This document shows positions 1 through 11,465 of a DNA stretch of 64,000 bases, one piece after another. The translations under genes were made by a program, and so were the position numbers. Each line of letters starts with the position of its first letter. Positions within the stretch are counted from its first letter, which is position 1. The stretch covers positions 54,916,555 through 54,980,554 of the forward strand of contig CM035807.1 of NCBI GenBank assembly GCA_020466095.1. Reading direction: 5' to 3'. The notes under the pieces are model-generated. The model was not told where the DNA came from, ran no database searches, and worked only from the letters and a program-made list of their open reading frames with translations. Source of the DNA: Chlorops oryzae. Taxonomy: Eukaryota; Arthropoda; Insecta; Diptera; Chloropidae.

Positions 1-533
1 TTTGGCACTTTGTTTTTTTTTTTTTGCAAATTACGAACACGAAAACAAAATCCAAGACTACTTCCGCACCTACGACCGTCGGAACCAATATCTATGAAAG
101 ACCCAATGTTAGCGAAGTACAAAACACGGCAAAGTGTCTAACAAAACATCATCTTAAAAAGAAAAAACACTTTTTACTTAGAAAACAATTTTTACATTCC
201 CACTTGTACTTTCATTCGAGTTTTTAATCGGAATACATACATACGAGCATTTAAATCAATGCGTCCGTTTAGACGTTCGTCAGTATCGTTCAACAAAACT
301 CCCTTAAGTCAATTCACTTTGAGAACCTACGACAACATTGTACGAATGAAAAGAAAACGAAAAAAAAACCGCACGAATAACAATTTTTTCGTTTCCATTC
401 TCTTCTCTTTCTTCTACAAATTTTTTTTCTTTCCTCTTTTTCCGCAAAAACCAAGTTTAATTTTTTTTCTGCTGCACATTTGAGTGTTTCTTTCTTCAAA
501 TTCGTTTATTCCAAGAAAAAACATATATAATTA

Positions 534-572
<39 letters not shown>

Positions 573-1240
573 TTAGATACGAAAAAGAAAGACGTATCAC
601 ACAATACCTTTAAATAAAGGAGGAAGAGCAAGGGCGAGCTACGCTAAGAAAATTTTTAGTTGCAAAAATTTTGAAAAGCAAAAGTGGTAAAGGCAATAAA
701 ATATGTATGCTTTTCTTGGTTATCAGTTGTAGAGGGTTTAACTAACCGATGAAAAAATAAGACGTTCAAAACGCGACCACGACTCACCACTCGTGTCTCC
801 TTCCCGCTGGATATCCTTGCCCATTTCACATTTTAATTCAAAGACAATATTAACAATAACAATTACTAACAAATACTATTAAGACAAACACCAAACACAA
901 CATTTCTTTTATTGCGATTCACACAAAAACACAACACAAAACCACTACCGCGTGTACTATCCGAGAACTGGTGTTACCATACCAAATTACGCAACTAATT
1001 AAAAATCTACCACGAAATCTCATCATAAAAATTTTCGAGTAGAATCTCTCGCGGAATTTTTGTTCCGTGGCATCTTTGATTGAATGCGTTGTGGTGGTTG
1101 TTTCCACCCCTCGCTTCTCACGGAGTTGCCTGTCCTCTTTCTAATTTTCCCTATAGAACGCATTGGCTAAAGAAAACACTTAAAACGACAACACAACAAA
1201 TAACGGAATTGTGTTCATACAAACAAAACGATCCAATAGG
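1..1240. other. AT-rich non-coding flank left of the copia insertion
   Basis: No reading frame here resembles a known protein. Homopolymer runs and a TA microsatellite dominate. The right edge is the target site of the copia element, so this may be old host DNA or the upstream part of the LOA leader that resumes at 14280. I cannot tell which. Confidence 0.5.
537..568. repeat. (TA)n microsatellite
   Basis: About 16 uninterrupted TA units inside an AT-rich stretch. It is a simple sequence repeat with no coding content. Confidence 0.9.
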
Positions 1241-1245
1241 GAAAA
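1241..1245. repeat. Target site duplication of the copia element (left)
   Basis: GAAAA here matches GAAAA at 14275-14279, directly outside the other LTR. A 5-bp duplication is normal for Ty1/copia integrases. It fixes both outer ends of the element. Confidence 0.85.
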
Positions 1246-1426
1246 TAAAGTGCGCAGCGCTAAGTAAATCAACCGTTTCGTTTGTGTGTTCAAAGAGGAA
1301 CTGTTTTTCTCTTCTTTTTATTATATTTCTCCTACGAAGTACATCATTTGACAGTTCTTATAGTCAGATTACATATGTTTCGCTATATTATACTTCGTTT
1401 GCATTTATATGTTTTACATTTTAACA
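1246..1426 (-). repeat. copia 3' LTR (181 bp)
   Basis: Matches 14099-14274 over its length, with a short indel in a T-rich stretch and at least one substitution. On the minus strand it begins TGTTAAAATG and follows a polypurine tract. Confidence 0.9.
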
Positions 1427-1438
1427 CCCTCCCTAAAC
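1427..1438 (-). other. copia polypurine tract
   Basis: On the minus strand a purine-rich run, TTTAGGGAGGG, lies directly before TGTTAAAATG, the first bases of the 3' LTR. This is where plus-strand DNA synthesis of an LTR element is primed. Confidence 0.75.
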
Positions 1439-1626
1439 GATGTAATATAGACATCATTTAATATCTATCTTAAAAAAATATGACATTTCAATTTCAATCT
1501 TAAAAAGAACTGTATATAATTTAAATTTCAATTTAAAAAGATTTTTATAGAATTCAAAAAATATTAGTATATTCCAAATTTTTCCAAGAGAATTTTGAAC
1601 TTTGGATTGGGAACTCCTTTCGTCAA

Positions 1627-2809
1627 TCTCCTAGATGAATCGGTTTTTTACTTCAACATGCTTTGTTCTAGCAGAGTAGCAGTTGTTGGTCGCGATGTGA
1701 ATGGCACTTTTGTTATCGCATAGAAGTTGACACACTGAGCTAGTGCCTAGCAGTTCATGCGTAAAACGCTTTAACCAGATGCTTTCCTGGATAGCTGCAA
1801 CCATAGCCATAAACTCCGCTTCTGTGGATGATAGGGCCAATGTAGCCTGCCGCTTAGAAGCCCAAGATACTGCGCCGTTTTGTAAAATAAATACATATCC
1901 AGTGGTGGATTTACGCTCATCAATATCGGATGTCCAATCAGCATCACAATAACCTTTAAGTTCACTACCATCTCTGAAATATACAAGTTTCTTATTAATG
2001 GTGCCTTTAATATAACTTAATATTCGTTTTATTGCACTCCAGTGTCCATTCTTCGGATTATTGCAGTAGCGGCTTAAAATGTTGACAGCAAAGCAAATGT
2101 CTGGACGTGTGAATTGGGCTGCGTATAACAGCGACCCAATCGCTGATTGGTATTTCACTTTTGAAACACCTTCTTCATTTGATCCTGATGACATCTTTGA
2201 TGATATTCTTTGCTTTACGTCGATTGGAGTGTCAACTGGATTACACTCACTCATACCGAAGCGATGTAAAATTTCGGTTAAATACCTCGCCTGATCAATT
2301 GCAATCGTACCATCTTCTATGTTGCGAGTGATCTTCACTCCTAAGACTGATGATGCCTCTCCAAGATCTTTTACACGAAAAAAAGTCGATAACTCATGCA
2401 CCAGTTTCTGCTCCATTCTTTCACTGTTTGAAAACACCAGAACGTCGTCAACATAGATCGCCACGATGAACATGATTTCCTTTTTGACACAATGATAAAT
2501 ACATTGATCGGTTTCGCATCTCTTCAGTCAAAAACGTGTGAGTACGGAGTTGAACTTCTCGTTCCAGCTCCTACTTGCCTGCTTCAGTCCGTAGAGCGAC
2601 TTTCGAAGCTTGCATACTCAATTAGTATTATCCTCAAAACCTTCAGGCTGTTGCATGTATACAGTTTCCTTTAAATCACCATTTAAAAAAGCTGTTACGA
2701 TATCTAGTTGACGAATTTTTAAGTTGTGTTTTGCAGATAAAGCCAGAAGATATCTAATTGACGTGTACCGGGCAACTGGAGAAAAAGTTTCTTGATAATC
2801 AATACCCTC
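1627..2809 (-). pseudogene. copia Pol, RT C-terminal part and RNase H
   Basis: This is the downstream half of the copia polyprotein, cut off from its N-terminal half by the BEL insertion. Reverse transcriptase begins at IDYQETFSPVARY and continues through SLYGLKQASRSW and the catalytic YVDDVLVF near 2450. RNase H follows with CDADW, ERKSTTGYVF and LSSTEAEFMA. The frame is the same as that of 11466-14005, but it carries TGA stops at 2618-2620 and near 2525 and a TAG at 1631-1633. After that TAG a piece of the C-terminus is missing: the usual end, LTKGVPNPKF and so on, appears in another frame. The enzyme would copy element RNA inside virus-like particles, but this copy cannot make it. Confidence 0.92.
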
Positions 2810-3452
2810 TGTACATTTCACCCTCGTCGAGGCAAGTAAATATAAGGAAAGAAAAAGCGGCACGTACCTTGAGCTCTTCGGAGGATTGTGGGATCGCTGC
2901 GCTCCAATCCTGAGATAGTAGGTGATGGATTCACGGTGATCGGTATGATATGGAGTTGATTGCTGGCTTATTATAATTAACGCGGCGCGTCTTCGCGTTT
3001 AGAAGTTTGTAAAAAATAGAAAAAAAAGGATTTTCGGCTTCCTGCCGTATTAATAGTTCATAAATCAAATCGTTTTTATATATAAAAAAAATGTAAATCA
3101 CTTCGGCTGCGTGCTGTAATAAAGAATGGAAAAGCACTTATCACTAAACTTATCGAAATTTTTGAGCACTGCGGCTTCTTGCCGTACTTAACGTTAGAAA
3201 GTATTTTTTTTTGTCCTTTTTCTTTTGATTTAAAATTTGCGGTTTTCTTTTTTTCGTTTTCGCACGGATTGTTTCGGGAGCTCGGTCGTGAGCGTGTCGC
3301 GCGAACGGCTGCTGTTTTTCTAGTTAGTGACCCTCGCTGTCGCTAAAGTCGCGGAAGAGCCGAGTTCGTTCTTTTTGCCTGTGAAGTAATGAGTAGTTAG
3401 TTGTCACCGTGCATTAGTCGGCGTTTACACGGCGCGACAGCAACTTTGAACA
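2810..3452 (-). repeat. BEL 3' LTR (643 bp)
   Basis: Same length as the LTR at 10823-11465. By eye the two differ at a single base, where GTGCTGTAA here reads GTGCCGTAA in the other copy. Confidence 0.95.
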
Positions 3453-3489
3453 TACTGCCCGCCTTGCGCTACGCAACAATTTTTCCTGC

Positions 3490-4320
3490 TTACCTCTCGC
3501 GGTTGAGCAGAAACTCCCGAACTTCGCTGATCACCTCCCTTATCACAGCCTGCTCTGCCTCGGGGGGTTCATATCGGTCCCGGCTCGCCGGTGACGATAA
3601 GGCGGTGGATCCCCGGGAGGATGGCGCGAAGCAAACCCGGCCACTTCGACGGGCCATGCTGAGCGGACGGTGGCGATCTCGTGGCGGCGACGGGCTGTTT
3701 CTGCCGGTGGCCCGTGAAGCCCCCGCTTGGTTGACTGATCGCGTCGGCGGCGGAGTTGGGCGTCGGCTTCTCTGGGGACACGAGCTACGGCGACGTGGTC
3801 GGGACTGGTGGCGGCGGGCCGATGGGCTGCGCCGGCGTGGCGGAGACCTTCGATGTCGAGGCGAGTGATCGCGTCGAGATGGCCGTCCTTGACGTCGGCT
3901 GGGCCGTCTTCGGCGCACGGGCAGTGGAATGAGCTCCGGCGGCTCTGTTGGGGGGCGCCACGGACCGGCACTCAGCGCTCGGGGCCAATGTTGCTGTTGA
4001 TGGAGCAGCGGGTGGTGGTCCTCTCCGCAATGTTTGCACCGTCGCGGCCACCAACAATCCCTCCGAAGGTGCGTCGGCGCCATGCAGGACAGGCAGCACT
4101 TGTGGACCTGCACCGTCCGCAAGCGCAGCTCGGCCGGTAAGCTTCGAAAGCGGCCGCAGTCCTCCAGATGGTGCCGGCGGGCGCCGACCGGGCATATCGG
4201 GCAGATCGGGAGCTGATTCATGTTGTCCGGCTGAAAGGTACAGAAGGTGTAAATGCAAAGATAGATTTTGGGCATGGAAGAAGGGGGGAGGGGGAGGTGT
4301 TGCGAATGGGGAGGAGCTAG
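3490..4320 (-). CDS. Readthrough extension of BEL Pol: second zinc-knuckle module and Arg/Ser-rich tail
   Basis: After the gag-pol TGA (4321-4323) the same frame stays open for 276 codons and ends at 3490. The first ATG in it is at 4273-4275. The proximal part holds a Gag-like cysteine/histidine array: CPIC...H...C, then CLSC...H...C, then CKHCGEDHHPLLH. The spacing resembles the zinc knuckles of the element's own Gag ([17 protein letters not shown]) but the sequence differs. A long tail rich in RR, RS and SP pairs follows, resembling SR-type nucleic-acid-binding tails, and the last 30 or so residues are acidic and probably helical. The DNA is much more GC-rich than anything else nearby. It could be made by stop readthrough, by reinitiation at 4275, or from a subgenomic RNA. 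The link to Gag zinc knuckles is firm; expression is inferred. Confidence 0.7.
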   Translation of the reverse strand, partial: LAPPHSQHLPLPPSSMPKIYLCIYTFCTFQPDNMNQLPICPICPVGARRHHLEDCGRFRSLPAELRLRTVQVHKCCLSCMAPTHLRRDCWWPRRCKHCGEDHHPLLHQQQHWPRALSAGPWRPPTEPPELIPLPVRRRRPSRRQGRPSRRDHSPRHRRSPPRRRSPSARRHQSRPRRRSSCPQRSRRPTPPPTRSVNQAGASRATGRNSPSPPRDRHRPLSMARRSGRVCFAPSSRGSTALSSPASRDRYEPPEAEQAVIREVISEVREFLLNRER

Positions 4321-4324
4321 TCAT
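4316..4324 (-). promoter_or_regulatory. Candidate stop-codon readthrough site, TGA-CTAG
   Basis: The gag-pol frame ends GAA TTA TGA and is followed at once by CTAGCT. UGA-CUA(G) is an established leaky stop context in animal viruses and several animal genes. The downstream frame is open and has recognisable protein motifs, so the site has something to read into. An ATG overlaps the stop as ATGA (4321-4324) but leads into a different frame. Confidence 0.6.
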
Positions 4325-7300
4325 AATTCTTCAGATAATTCGACTGGCAAGAGGCAAAGTTTGGTAACTGGCCGTGTCATGGTGCCAAATTGTGTTTTCA
4401 CGTCAACAATGCGTACGAGACCATCGTCTCCGGGATGTATTTCGACAATTCTTCCCTTTCGCCACTCGAATGGAGGTAACTGATTATCCATTATGACGAC
4501 GAAATCCCCGATCTTGAGATTGGGTTGTGGGATCTTCCATTTATCTCGTTTATGCAGGTTAAGAAGATATTCCGTTTTCCATCGTTGAGCGAAGCGGTGA
4601 TAGAGAATCTTCGCCCGTTCCCATCGCGTGGTGAGTGGCAATTCGGCTTGCAATTCCTCGGGCCATGCTGTCAGCGGGGCTCCTCGCAGAAAATGCCCCG
4701 GTGTCAATGCTAACAAATCGTCCGGATCTTCCGACATCGGGGTGAGCGGACGTGAGTTGAGGACTCCCTCGATGCGCGCCAATAGCGTGGTGAACTCTTC
4801 AAACGAGAATTTATGGGGGCCGGCTACCTTCACAAAATGCGTTTTAAAGCTCTTAACGGCGGCCTCCCACAATCCACCCATATGAGGTGCGTGAGGGGGA
4901 ATCAAATGCCACTCGAAGCCTTGGATGGAGTATTTTTGCTGAAGATCATCCGCGGCCCTGGAGAGAAATTGTGTGAACTCAGCATCCAAATTATTTTTCG
5001 CACCGATGAAATTGCGACCGTTGTCCGAGAAAATTCGTCTGGGTAATCCACGTCGTCCGACAAAGCGGTCGAAAGCGGCTCGAAAAGCCGCGGTTGAGAT
5101 TTCTGAACAAAGTTCCAAGTGAATAGCTTTGGTGGCGAAGCACACAAAAACGCAGACGTATCCCTTAAGGAATGGAGCTGTACGGACGGCGGAGCTTTTA
5201 ATGTCGAACGGACCAGCGAAGTCCACTCCAGTGTGTGTGAATGGAAGCGATAAAGTGGCTCTTTCTGCTGGCAATGCGGCCATCATCTGGGTTCTCAAGC
5301 GTTGTTTGTGGATCGCGCATGTGTGACAGCGGCTGATGCAGCTCTTAATCTTCCGTTTCAGACGCGGGACGTAAAACTGGTGGCGTACCATGCGATACAT
5401 GAGTTGAGCACCCCCATGCAGCAGCATTTTATGCATGAAGTCCAGATACAAACGACAGAATCGTGACGCGGCCGGCAAAATAATGGGATATTTTTCATCT
5501 GTAGTCAGATTGGCGTTGATCAGGCGGCCGTTCACTCGCAAGAGTCCATCGTCATCCAGCATGGGGTTCAGCGTCAATAATTCGCTCTTCTTTCCGATCG
5601 GTTTACCTTCACTTAATTCCAAATACTCGAGTGGATAATGCATCGTTTGCGACATTAAGATGAGCCGGTTGCGTGCGATATGCATTTCGTCTTGTGAGAG
5701 GATTAGTGTCGTTGGACTTGGTGCCAGCTCTTTGCGGGCTTGCTTGCAGAATCGCAACATGTACGCGGTTACTCGTAACGCTCTATCGTATGAGGAAAAT
5801 CGGGTTAGCAGCTCATCATTCTCGACGGTGATCGTAAACACAGTCGTTTTGCGTTCTTCGATGATTGGGGCCGTTGGTGCTTCACTTTGCGGCCATTCAT
5901 CTGCTACTCTCGATAGCCATGGTGGTCCCTTCCACCAAAGCAGATTCCCGTGTAAGTCCTGAGCCAAGGCTCCTCGTGTCCTCAAGTCGGCCGGATTATC
6001 CTTTGATCGTACGTGGCGCCATGGTGAATTGCCTACATTGGTCAAAATTTGCGAGATTCGGTTGGCTACGTACGTTTTCCACGCGTTGGCCGGCCGTTTC
6101 AGCCATGCGATCACGATGGAACTGTCCGTCCATAGACAGGTTTCATGTTGATGGATGCGCAGTTGACCAGTGATATTTTTTATCAATTTAGAAAGTAGCA
6201 CGGCGGCGCACAATTCGAGCCGGGGTAGACTGACTGTTTGAAGCGGAGCCACCTTCGACTTGGAAGTAAGCAAGTGAACATAGATGTAGCCGCGATGTTC
6301 CACTCGCACGTAGATGGCGGCACAGTATGCTCGTTCGGACGCGTCACAAAATCCGTGGAGTTGGACCTCCGATTCTGGTTCATATTTCAGCCATCGCGGG
6401 ATCTGAATCTGCTCAATAAATGGCAGATCCGACACAAATGCATGCCAACGTTCTAGCGCTTCATTGGTGACTCGTTCATCCCACGCGGTGCCCTCCAACC
6501 ACAATTGCTGCATCAGGACCTTAGCTCGAATGATGATCGGAGTGAGCCATCCTGCCGGATCAAAAAGTTTCGCGATATCGGATAGAATTTGCCTCTTGGT
6601 GGTGGAGGCGGTGGCGGATTGAGCACTTAGCTTGTAAGAAAAGCAATCAGTTATTGCGTTCCAGCGGATGCCTAACATTTTTGCGTCGCTTGCCGATTTA
6701 AATTTAAGGAACTCTGCGTCCAAGAGATGTGAAGGCTCGGCATCTTCCAGCAATTTCGAATGATTGGCTGTCAGTTTCCGCAGCGGAAATCCTGCGGAAC
6801 TGAGCGTGCGGATAAGTTGCGATTTTGCCTGGCAGGCGTCTTCCAGTGAGTGTCCTCCAGCCAATACGTCGTCGACGTAGGTTTCTTGCCGTAGTATCGC
6901 GGCAGCTCGCGGGGCCTCCTGTTCAGCGTCACTGGCTAGCTGATGGAGCGTCCGGATTGCTAAAAAAGGCGCACAATTCACGCCGAAAGTTACCGTTTTC
7001 AACTCGTAGTCGCGAACGGGAGCATAGACAGTTTCTCGAAAGACGATGCGCTGGAACGGTCGATCGTCGTCGTGGACCATGATCTGACGGTACATCTTCT
7101 CAATATCGCCATTGAAAACGAATCGATAGGTGCGCCAATTCAACAATAAGATGACCAAATCCGTTTGCAGCCCCGGTCCGGTATGGAGGACGTCATTGAG
7201 GGATAACGTGGATGTTGTTCTCTGCGACGCGTTGAAAACGACCCGCACCTTGGTTGTCGTGCTCTCAGGCTTCAGCACTGCATGATGTGGAAGGTAGAAT

Positions 7301-9573
7301 GAGAAGAAATTTTTATCCTTAGAAATTTCGGAGGCGGAGCATCTCTCCATGTGTCCGCACTTGAGATACTCGAGCAACACGGCGTTGTATGTGTCACGCA
7401 TGAGTGGCTGCCGTGCGAGCTGTTGCTCTAAATTCCGGTATTGGTTAAGCGCTCCAACTCGAGAGGCACCTAGACGTACAGTGGATTTGGAAAATTCGCT
7501 TTTAAACGGCAGACGCACGACATAGCGGCCAGTTTCGTGGCGATAGGTCGTTTGAGCATATAGCTCCTCACAATAAGCATCCTCCGGCGGAGGCTGCGGA
7601 TGGTTGGGAACTTCTTCCTGTTCCCAAAAGGATTTTAACAGCTCGTGGAGCCGTTCATGGTGATCTCCGGCGGAGACGGTGGTGGTGAAGGTGTGGACAT
7701 TTTCATTGGCGATGGGTCCACTTAAGTACCAGCCGAAAACTGAGTTTTGTGCAAGCAGACTTCCACTAATATTTATGCGCATGCCGGCCAATACGATCTT
7801 TGGCAAAAGATCAGATCCAATAATCATATCGATGCGGTTGGGCGACAAGAAGTTTGGATCAGCGAAATCGAGCGACTCTACATCCTTCAAATTGATATTC
7901 GAGATTTTCGATGACGGTAGCCAATTTGTCAGTTTCGGCAGCACGATGGCATTGATGTTTTCGGCGAAGTCAGAGCGGGGCGATGCAAGCGTGAGTGCGC
8001 ACTCTCTTTTTGCGATTTGGGTTTGCTGCCCGCCCATGCCAGATATATTACAAGTCATCGCGTATGCAGGCAAATCTAGTTGGAGTTGAATCCGTTTAGT
8101 TATGAATGTTCGCTGTGAGCCTTGATCCAAGAGTGCCCGCACCAGAAATCGTTCTCCTTGATGTACAATATGGGCTAAAGCCGTCGGCAATAGCACTTGA
8201 TGTTGGCTGGTGGCCACATGCGCATGTGCATTAGAAGTAGCACCACTGTTAGCTGCCACAGTGGTCATCATCTTCGTCTGTTGTGCGGAAGCCTGCACGG
8301 ATTGGCTCGTCGTCGACGGGCCGGACACCTGGTTAGACTGAAAAGATGAAACCGAATTATTCTGGGCTGAGCTTGAGTTAGGAAAATGGAGCAGGGTATG
8401 GTGGAGCTTCTTGCATTTCGCACAGCGGAATGTGCTGGGGCACTGGGCCTTCAGGTGATTGGCAGCAAGGCAGTTGAGACATCTGTTATGTTTCGAGATG
8501 AATTGGATTCGGTCGTCGACCGAGAGTCCCAGGAACGTGTCACATTGTCGCAGTCGATGATTGCCATTACATAATGCGCAAGAAACCTTATATTTTCCCT
8601 CGGTATGGAACACATTGGCCGAAGGAGTCACTGGGCTAGAGGAGAGAACGGGGGCTTTCACTTTGGTGAAGCTGGCGAGGCGTTCAACGACCTCGAAACG
8701 GTTGCTGAGAAACGTGTTCATCTGCTCCCATGTTGGCAACTCTCGATGCGTCGAAAGTGACTGCTCCCAATGGGCGATCGTGGTAGCTGGCAGTCGGCTG
8801 GAACAGAAATGGACTAACATCGCGCCCCAGAAATCGGTAACACCTTGACTCTTCATCATCGCAATGCAATCGTTGACGGTGTTTTGGATCTTCAGAATTC
8901 CTTCACTAGTTTCTTCTTCAATTGCTGGCAGATCAAACAGTGTTTTCAGCTGATGGTCGATTAGGATGCGCTTGTTTTCGTAGCGCGCTTTGAGAGCCCT
9001 CCACGCCGGCGTAAAATTGGTCCCAACGAGCGGGTATCCTTGCACAATGGCCCCGGCGGGGCCTGTTGTCTTATTTCGGAGATGGAACAATTTTTGTACG
9101 GGTGGACATCGGTGATTGTTCACGTACACGGCAGTGAACATGTCGCGGAACGCTGGCCATTCGTTGTATCCACCGGAAAAGGTCATGACATCACACGGGG
9201 GCACCCTTATATAGTCATCAGATTCCAGTTGATCGATTTGGTGCGGCGCATGGGTGCTGGATAATGGCAGCGTCTCGATGCTCATCAGCTTTATCATCTC
9301 TTGTAGATGTGCCTTGGTCTGGAGGTACGTATTCCGACAGTGCGTTAGGGTGGATTGGAGCGTTGCATTCGCTTCGGCATTCGCTTCGGCATTCGCTCCT
9401 TCAGCTGATCGAGCCACTTGGAAGGCATTCTTGGCAGTCCGCCAATAAGAATCGATTTCTTCTATCTTGAAGTGCAGCAGAGAGTCAGTTTGATTCGCCG
9501 CATCACCGGTGGATAAATCCTTGCATACCTGCACTAGATCTTCGGCAGCTTCTATAAAACTGGGAGGCGCCAT
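4321..9573 (-). CDS. BEL/Pao Gag-Pol polyprotein, uninterrupted
   Basis: 1750 codons from an ATG at 9571-9573. Gag covers roughly residues 1-460, with an Asn/Ala/Glu repeat near 58-70, the BEL capsid-type region ([14 protein letters not shown] near 131) and zinc knuckles at 332-396 (CALC, CLNC, CAKC, HHTLLH). The aspartic protease motif [10 protein letters not shown] is at 481-490. Reverse transcriptase has [10 protein letters not shown] and the catalytic [11 protein letters not shown] near 897. RNase H follows with [10 protein letters not shown]. Integrase has an HHCC zinc finger and DDE-type motifs SDNGRNF (about 1517) and HMGGLWEA (about 1567). The C-terminal domain, with [12 protein letters not shown] and GDFVVI, is the one typical of BEL pol. 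I see no missing catalytic residue. It is a single long frame, as in most BEL elements, so Gag and Pol are presumably separated by the protease. Confidence 0.96.
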   Translation of the reverse strand: MAPPSFIEAAEDLVQVCKDLSTGDAANQTDSLLHFKIEEIDSYWRTAKNAFQVARSAEGANAEANAEANATLQSTLTHCRNTYLQTKAHLQEMIKLMSIETLPLSSTHAPHQIDQLESDDYIRVPPCDVMTFSGGYNEWPAFRDMFTAVYVNNHRCPPVQKLFHLRNKTTGPAGAIVQGYPLVGTNFTPAWRALKARYENKRILIDHQLKTLFDLPAIEEETSEGILKIQNTVNDCIAMMKSQGVTDFWGAMLVHFCSSRLPATTIAHWEQSLSTHRELPTWEQMNTFLSNRFEVVERLASFTKVKAPVLSSSPVTPSANVFHTEGKYKVSCALCNGNHRLRQCDTFLGLSVDDRIQFISKHNRCLNCLAANHLKAQCPSTFRCAKCKKLHHTLLHFPNSSSAQNNSVSSFQSNQVSGPSTTSQSVQASAQQTKMMTTVAANSGATSNAHAHVATSQHQVLLPTALAHIVHQGERFLVRALLDQGSQRTFITKRIQLQLDLPAYAMTCNISGMGGQQTQIAKRECALTLASPRSDFAENINAIVLPKLTNWLPSSKISNINLKDVESLDFADPNFLSPNRIDMIIGSDLLPKIVLAGMRINISGSLLAQNSVFGWYLSGPIANENVHTFTTTVSAGDHHERLHELLKSFWEQEEVPNHPQPPPEDAYCEELYAQTTYRHETGRYVVRLPFKSEFSKSTVRLGASRVGALNQYRNLEQQLARQPLMRDTYNAVLLEYLKCGHMERCSASEISKDKNFFSFYLPHHAVLKPESTTTKVRVVFNASQRTTSTLSLNDVLHTGPGLQTDLVILLLNWRTYRFVFNGDIEKMYRQIMVHDDDRPFQRIVFRETVYAPVRDYELKTVTFGVNCAPFLAIRTLHQLASDAEQEAPRAAAILRQETYVDDVLAGGHSLEDACQAKSQLIRTLSSAGFPLRKLTANHSKLLEDAEPSHLLDAEFLKFKSASDAKMLGIRWNAITDCFSYKLSAQSATASTTKRQILSDIAKLFDPAGWLTPIIIRAKVLMQQLWLEGTAWDERVTNEALERWHAFVSDLPFIEQIQIPRWLKYEPESEVQLHGFCDASERAYCAAIYVRVEHRGYIYVHLLTSKSKVAPLQTVSLPRLELCAAVLLSKLIKNITGQLRIHQHETCLWTDSSIVIAWLKRPANAWKTYVANRISQILTNVGNSPWRHVRSKDNPADLRTRGALAQDLHGNLLWWKGPPWLSRVADEWPQSEAPTAPIIEERKTTVFTITVENDELLTRFSSYDRALRVTAYMLRFCKQARKELAPSPTTLILSQDEMHIARNRLILMSQTMHYPLEYLELSEGKPIGKKSELLTLNPMLDDDGLLRVNGRLINANLTTDEKYPIILPAASRFCRLYLDFMHKMLLHGGAQLMYRMVRHQFYVPRLKRKIKSCISRCHTCAIHKQRLRTQMMAALPAERATLSLPFTHTGVDFAGPFDIKSSAVRTAPFLKGYVCVFVCFATKAIHLELCSEISTAAFRAAFDRFVGRRGLPRRIFSDNGRNFIGAKNNLDAEFTQFLSRAADDLQQKYSIQGFEWHLIPPHAPHMGGLWEAAVKSFKTHFVKVAGPHKFSFEEFTTLLARIEGVLNSRPLTPMSEDPDDLLALTPGHFLRGAPLTAWPEELQAELPLTTRWERAKILYHRFAQRWKTEYLLNLHKRDKWKIPQPNLKIGDFVVIMDNQLPPFEWRKGRIVEIHPGDDGLVRIVDVKTQFGTMTRPVTKLCLLPVELSEEL

Positions 9574-10802
9574 TATAACGGAATTAATTTAACGAAAAGG
9601 GGGAGAAAATGTGGCTGGGAAATCGCCTGACCACACAGGATTGTTTATATTTATTTATTGAACAATATGCAACCGTGGCAGCGAATATTCAATATTCCTG
9701 CGTTGCGATATAAATTTCCTAAAATCCCGTAAAATTGTACTTTCGATGTATAGTGGCGACCAATGCCGGTTGTAGCGCCTCCAATAATTTTTATAAGGCT
9801 CGGTGAATATTGGAATATTTACGGTTTTGTTCGGCGTGAAGTAGGCGACCGCTGCTGTGTGTAGCGTATTTGCGGGAACTGGTTTATCAATTGTTTTCGA
9901 CTCCAATTGAATTCCATAAACCAAACGGGAGAAAAATACTCAGCAGGGACACCGATGCGACCAGTGCTGGTTGTAGCGTACTAGCAGAAAAGGTTGGAGA
10001 AATATTTGTCGTCTTCAACTGAATTCTTTGAAAAATTATAATATAAATTAAAGCGCACAAACCATAATAAGAACGACCAATGCCGGTCGTAGCGTATCGG
10101 AATAAAACAAGACCTCCTTTATTCGCAACACCTCACCTACAACCCCAATTAAAATAAAACACAAGTAGCAAATGTTTATTAAAGATGAAACGCAACACGA
10201 ATAGCGAATCTTCGTCAACGGCAAAATAAACCACTAGAATCGACCAAAGCAAGCTGACTTCGAGCTTAGGTATGTATGTATGTCTCGTCGCTTGTTTGTC
10301 TCTTCGATGCTCAACGCAATCAACCCTCTATTGCGTCCAGCGAACACGTAAGTATGTACGTCCGTGTGTGTATGAAATGATTATATACGACTTGTCTTAG
10401 TCAAAGCACCGAATGCAACAGCCAACAACAACAACTACCGCTCACTGATCGAGTGACTCGCTGTCTACTAGACTCAGCGACGAAACGTCACAATGACAAA
10501 CAGACGGCTTGGCGCCGGTCGCTTGTTGTTGTTGTTGCTCAACTTTCGCAGCCAAATTTATTCTTTTTGGTTGCTCTTTTTGTTCTTCGAACTAGCATTC
10601 AGGTACGCGCGAATGCTAGCTTAGAGGAGGGAGGGGGAAAAAGGTCGGTCCACCAGCTTGGCGCGTGATTATGCACTTGTGGTTTTGTAGTGCGGGAATG
10701 ACATCTGAAGGGCACTCGAATTCCCCTGCACGTGGCCGGCGTGGACTGATCTTTCCCAACCCTTCCTCTGAAAAATGGTCCACCAGAGTCTGATTCCAGA
10801 CT
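9574..10802 (-). promoter_or_regulatory. BEL 5' leader with four hairpin repeats
   Basis: About 1.2 kb separates the primer site from the gag ATG. Four copies of a 22-bp motif lie at 9756-9777, 9845-9866, 9957-9978 and 10073-10094. In RNA sense the motif is close to CGCTACAACCGGCATTGGTCGC and can pair ACC with GGT around GGCATT, and GCG with CGC. A diverged fifth copy lies in the leader of the second BEL element at 25349-25370. Packaging or translation control is possible; neither is shown. Confidence 0.55.
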
Positions 10803-10820
10803 CCTGGCTCAGGATCGCCA
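10803..10820 (-). other. BEL primer-binding site
   Basis: On the minus strand TGGCGATCCTGAGCCAGG starts two bases after the 5' LTR. A leading TGG complementary to a tRNA CCA end is the standard primer site. I cannot name the tRNA without a search. The second BEL element keeps a similar site at 26348-26365. Confidence 0.75.
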
Positions 10821-10822
10821 AA

Positions 10823-11465
10823 TGTACATTTCACCCTCGTCGAGGCAAGTAAATATAAGGAAAGAAAAAGCGGCACGTACCTTGAGCTCTTCGGAGGATT
10901 GTGGGATCGCTGCGCTCCAATCCTGAGATAGTAGGTGATGGATTCACGGTGATCGGTATGATATGGAGTTGATTGCTGGCTTATTATAATTAACGCGGCG
11001 CGTCTTCGCGTTTAGAAGTTTGTAAAAAATAGAAAAAAAAGGATTTTCGGCTTCCTGCCGTATTAATAGTTCATAAATCAAATCGTTTTTATATATAAAA
11101 AAAATGTAAATCACTTCGGCTGCGTGCCGTAATAAAGAATGGAAAAGCACTTATCACTAAACTTATCGAAATTTTTGAGCACTGCGGCTTCTTGCCGTAC
11201 TTAACGTTAGAAAGTATTTTTTTTTGTCCTTTTTCTTTTGATTTAAAATTTGCGGTTTTCTTTTTTTCGTTTTCGCACGGATTGTTTCGGGAGCTCGGTC
11301 GTGAGCGTGTCGCGCGAACGGCTGCTGTTTTTCTAGTTAGTGACCCTCGCTGTCGCTAAAGTCGCGGAAGAGCCGAGTTCGTTCTTTTTGCCTGTGAAGT
11401 AATGAGTAGTTAGTTGTCACCGTGCATTAGTCGGCGTTTACACGGCGCGACAGCAACTTTGAACA
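10823..11465 (-). repeat. BEL 5' LTR (643 bp)
   Basis: One visible difference from 2810-3452. CCCTC follows at 11466-11470, matching 2805-2809. As the upstream LTR for this strand it should hold the promoter. Confidence 0.95.

Larger units (their letters stand above)
2810..11465 (-). mobile_element. Full-length BEL/Pao LTR retrotransposon
   Basis: An 8656-bp element on the minus strand. Its 643-bp LTRs start TGTTCAAAG and end TGTACA on the minus strand, and the 5-bp target duplication is CCCTC (2805-2809 and 11466-11470). Inside are a primer-binding site, a 1.2-kb leader with repeated hairpins, an uninterrupted 1750-codon gag-pol frame, and a further 276-codon open stretch in the same frame after a TGA. 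I see one difference between the two LTRs, so it inserted recently. It lies inside the copia RT domain. With intact coding capacity and near-identical LTRs it may be active or only recently silenced. Confidence 0.95.

Noticed and set aside
24..499. Small frames in the first 500 bases as exons
   Set aside because: AT-rich low-complexity translations (Phe/Lys/Asn runs), with no splice-site or domain support.
1080..1424. 114-codon plus-strand frame as a host gene
   Set aside because: It runs from flank sequence into the copia LTR, crosses the target duplication, and has no domain.
4321..4323. The TGA after BEL pol as an ordinary end with downstream open sequence by chance
   Set aside because: 276 stop-free codons could occur by chance in GC-rich DNA, but an ordered zinc-knuckle array in exactly that frame is hard to explain that way. 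I kept it as a finding with moderate confidence.
3785..4324. 179-codon minus-strand frame whose ATG overlaps the BEL pol stop as ATGA, suggesting termination-reinitiation
   Set aside because: Its product is Pro/Ala/Ser-rich low complexity with no motif, while the zinc-knuckle motifs lie in the pol frame. It is most likely a shadow of GC-rich coding DNA.
3401..4367. Several plus-strand frames over 100 codons opposite the BEL extension
   Set aside because: High GC removes stop codons in all frames. None has a recognisable domain, and the minus-strand frame explains the region.
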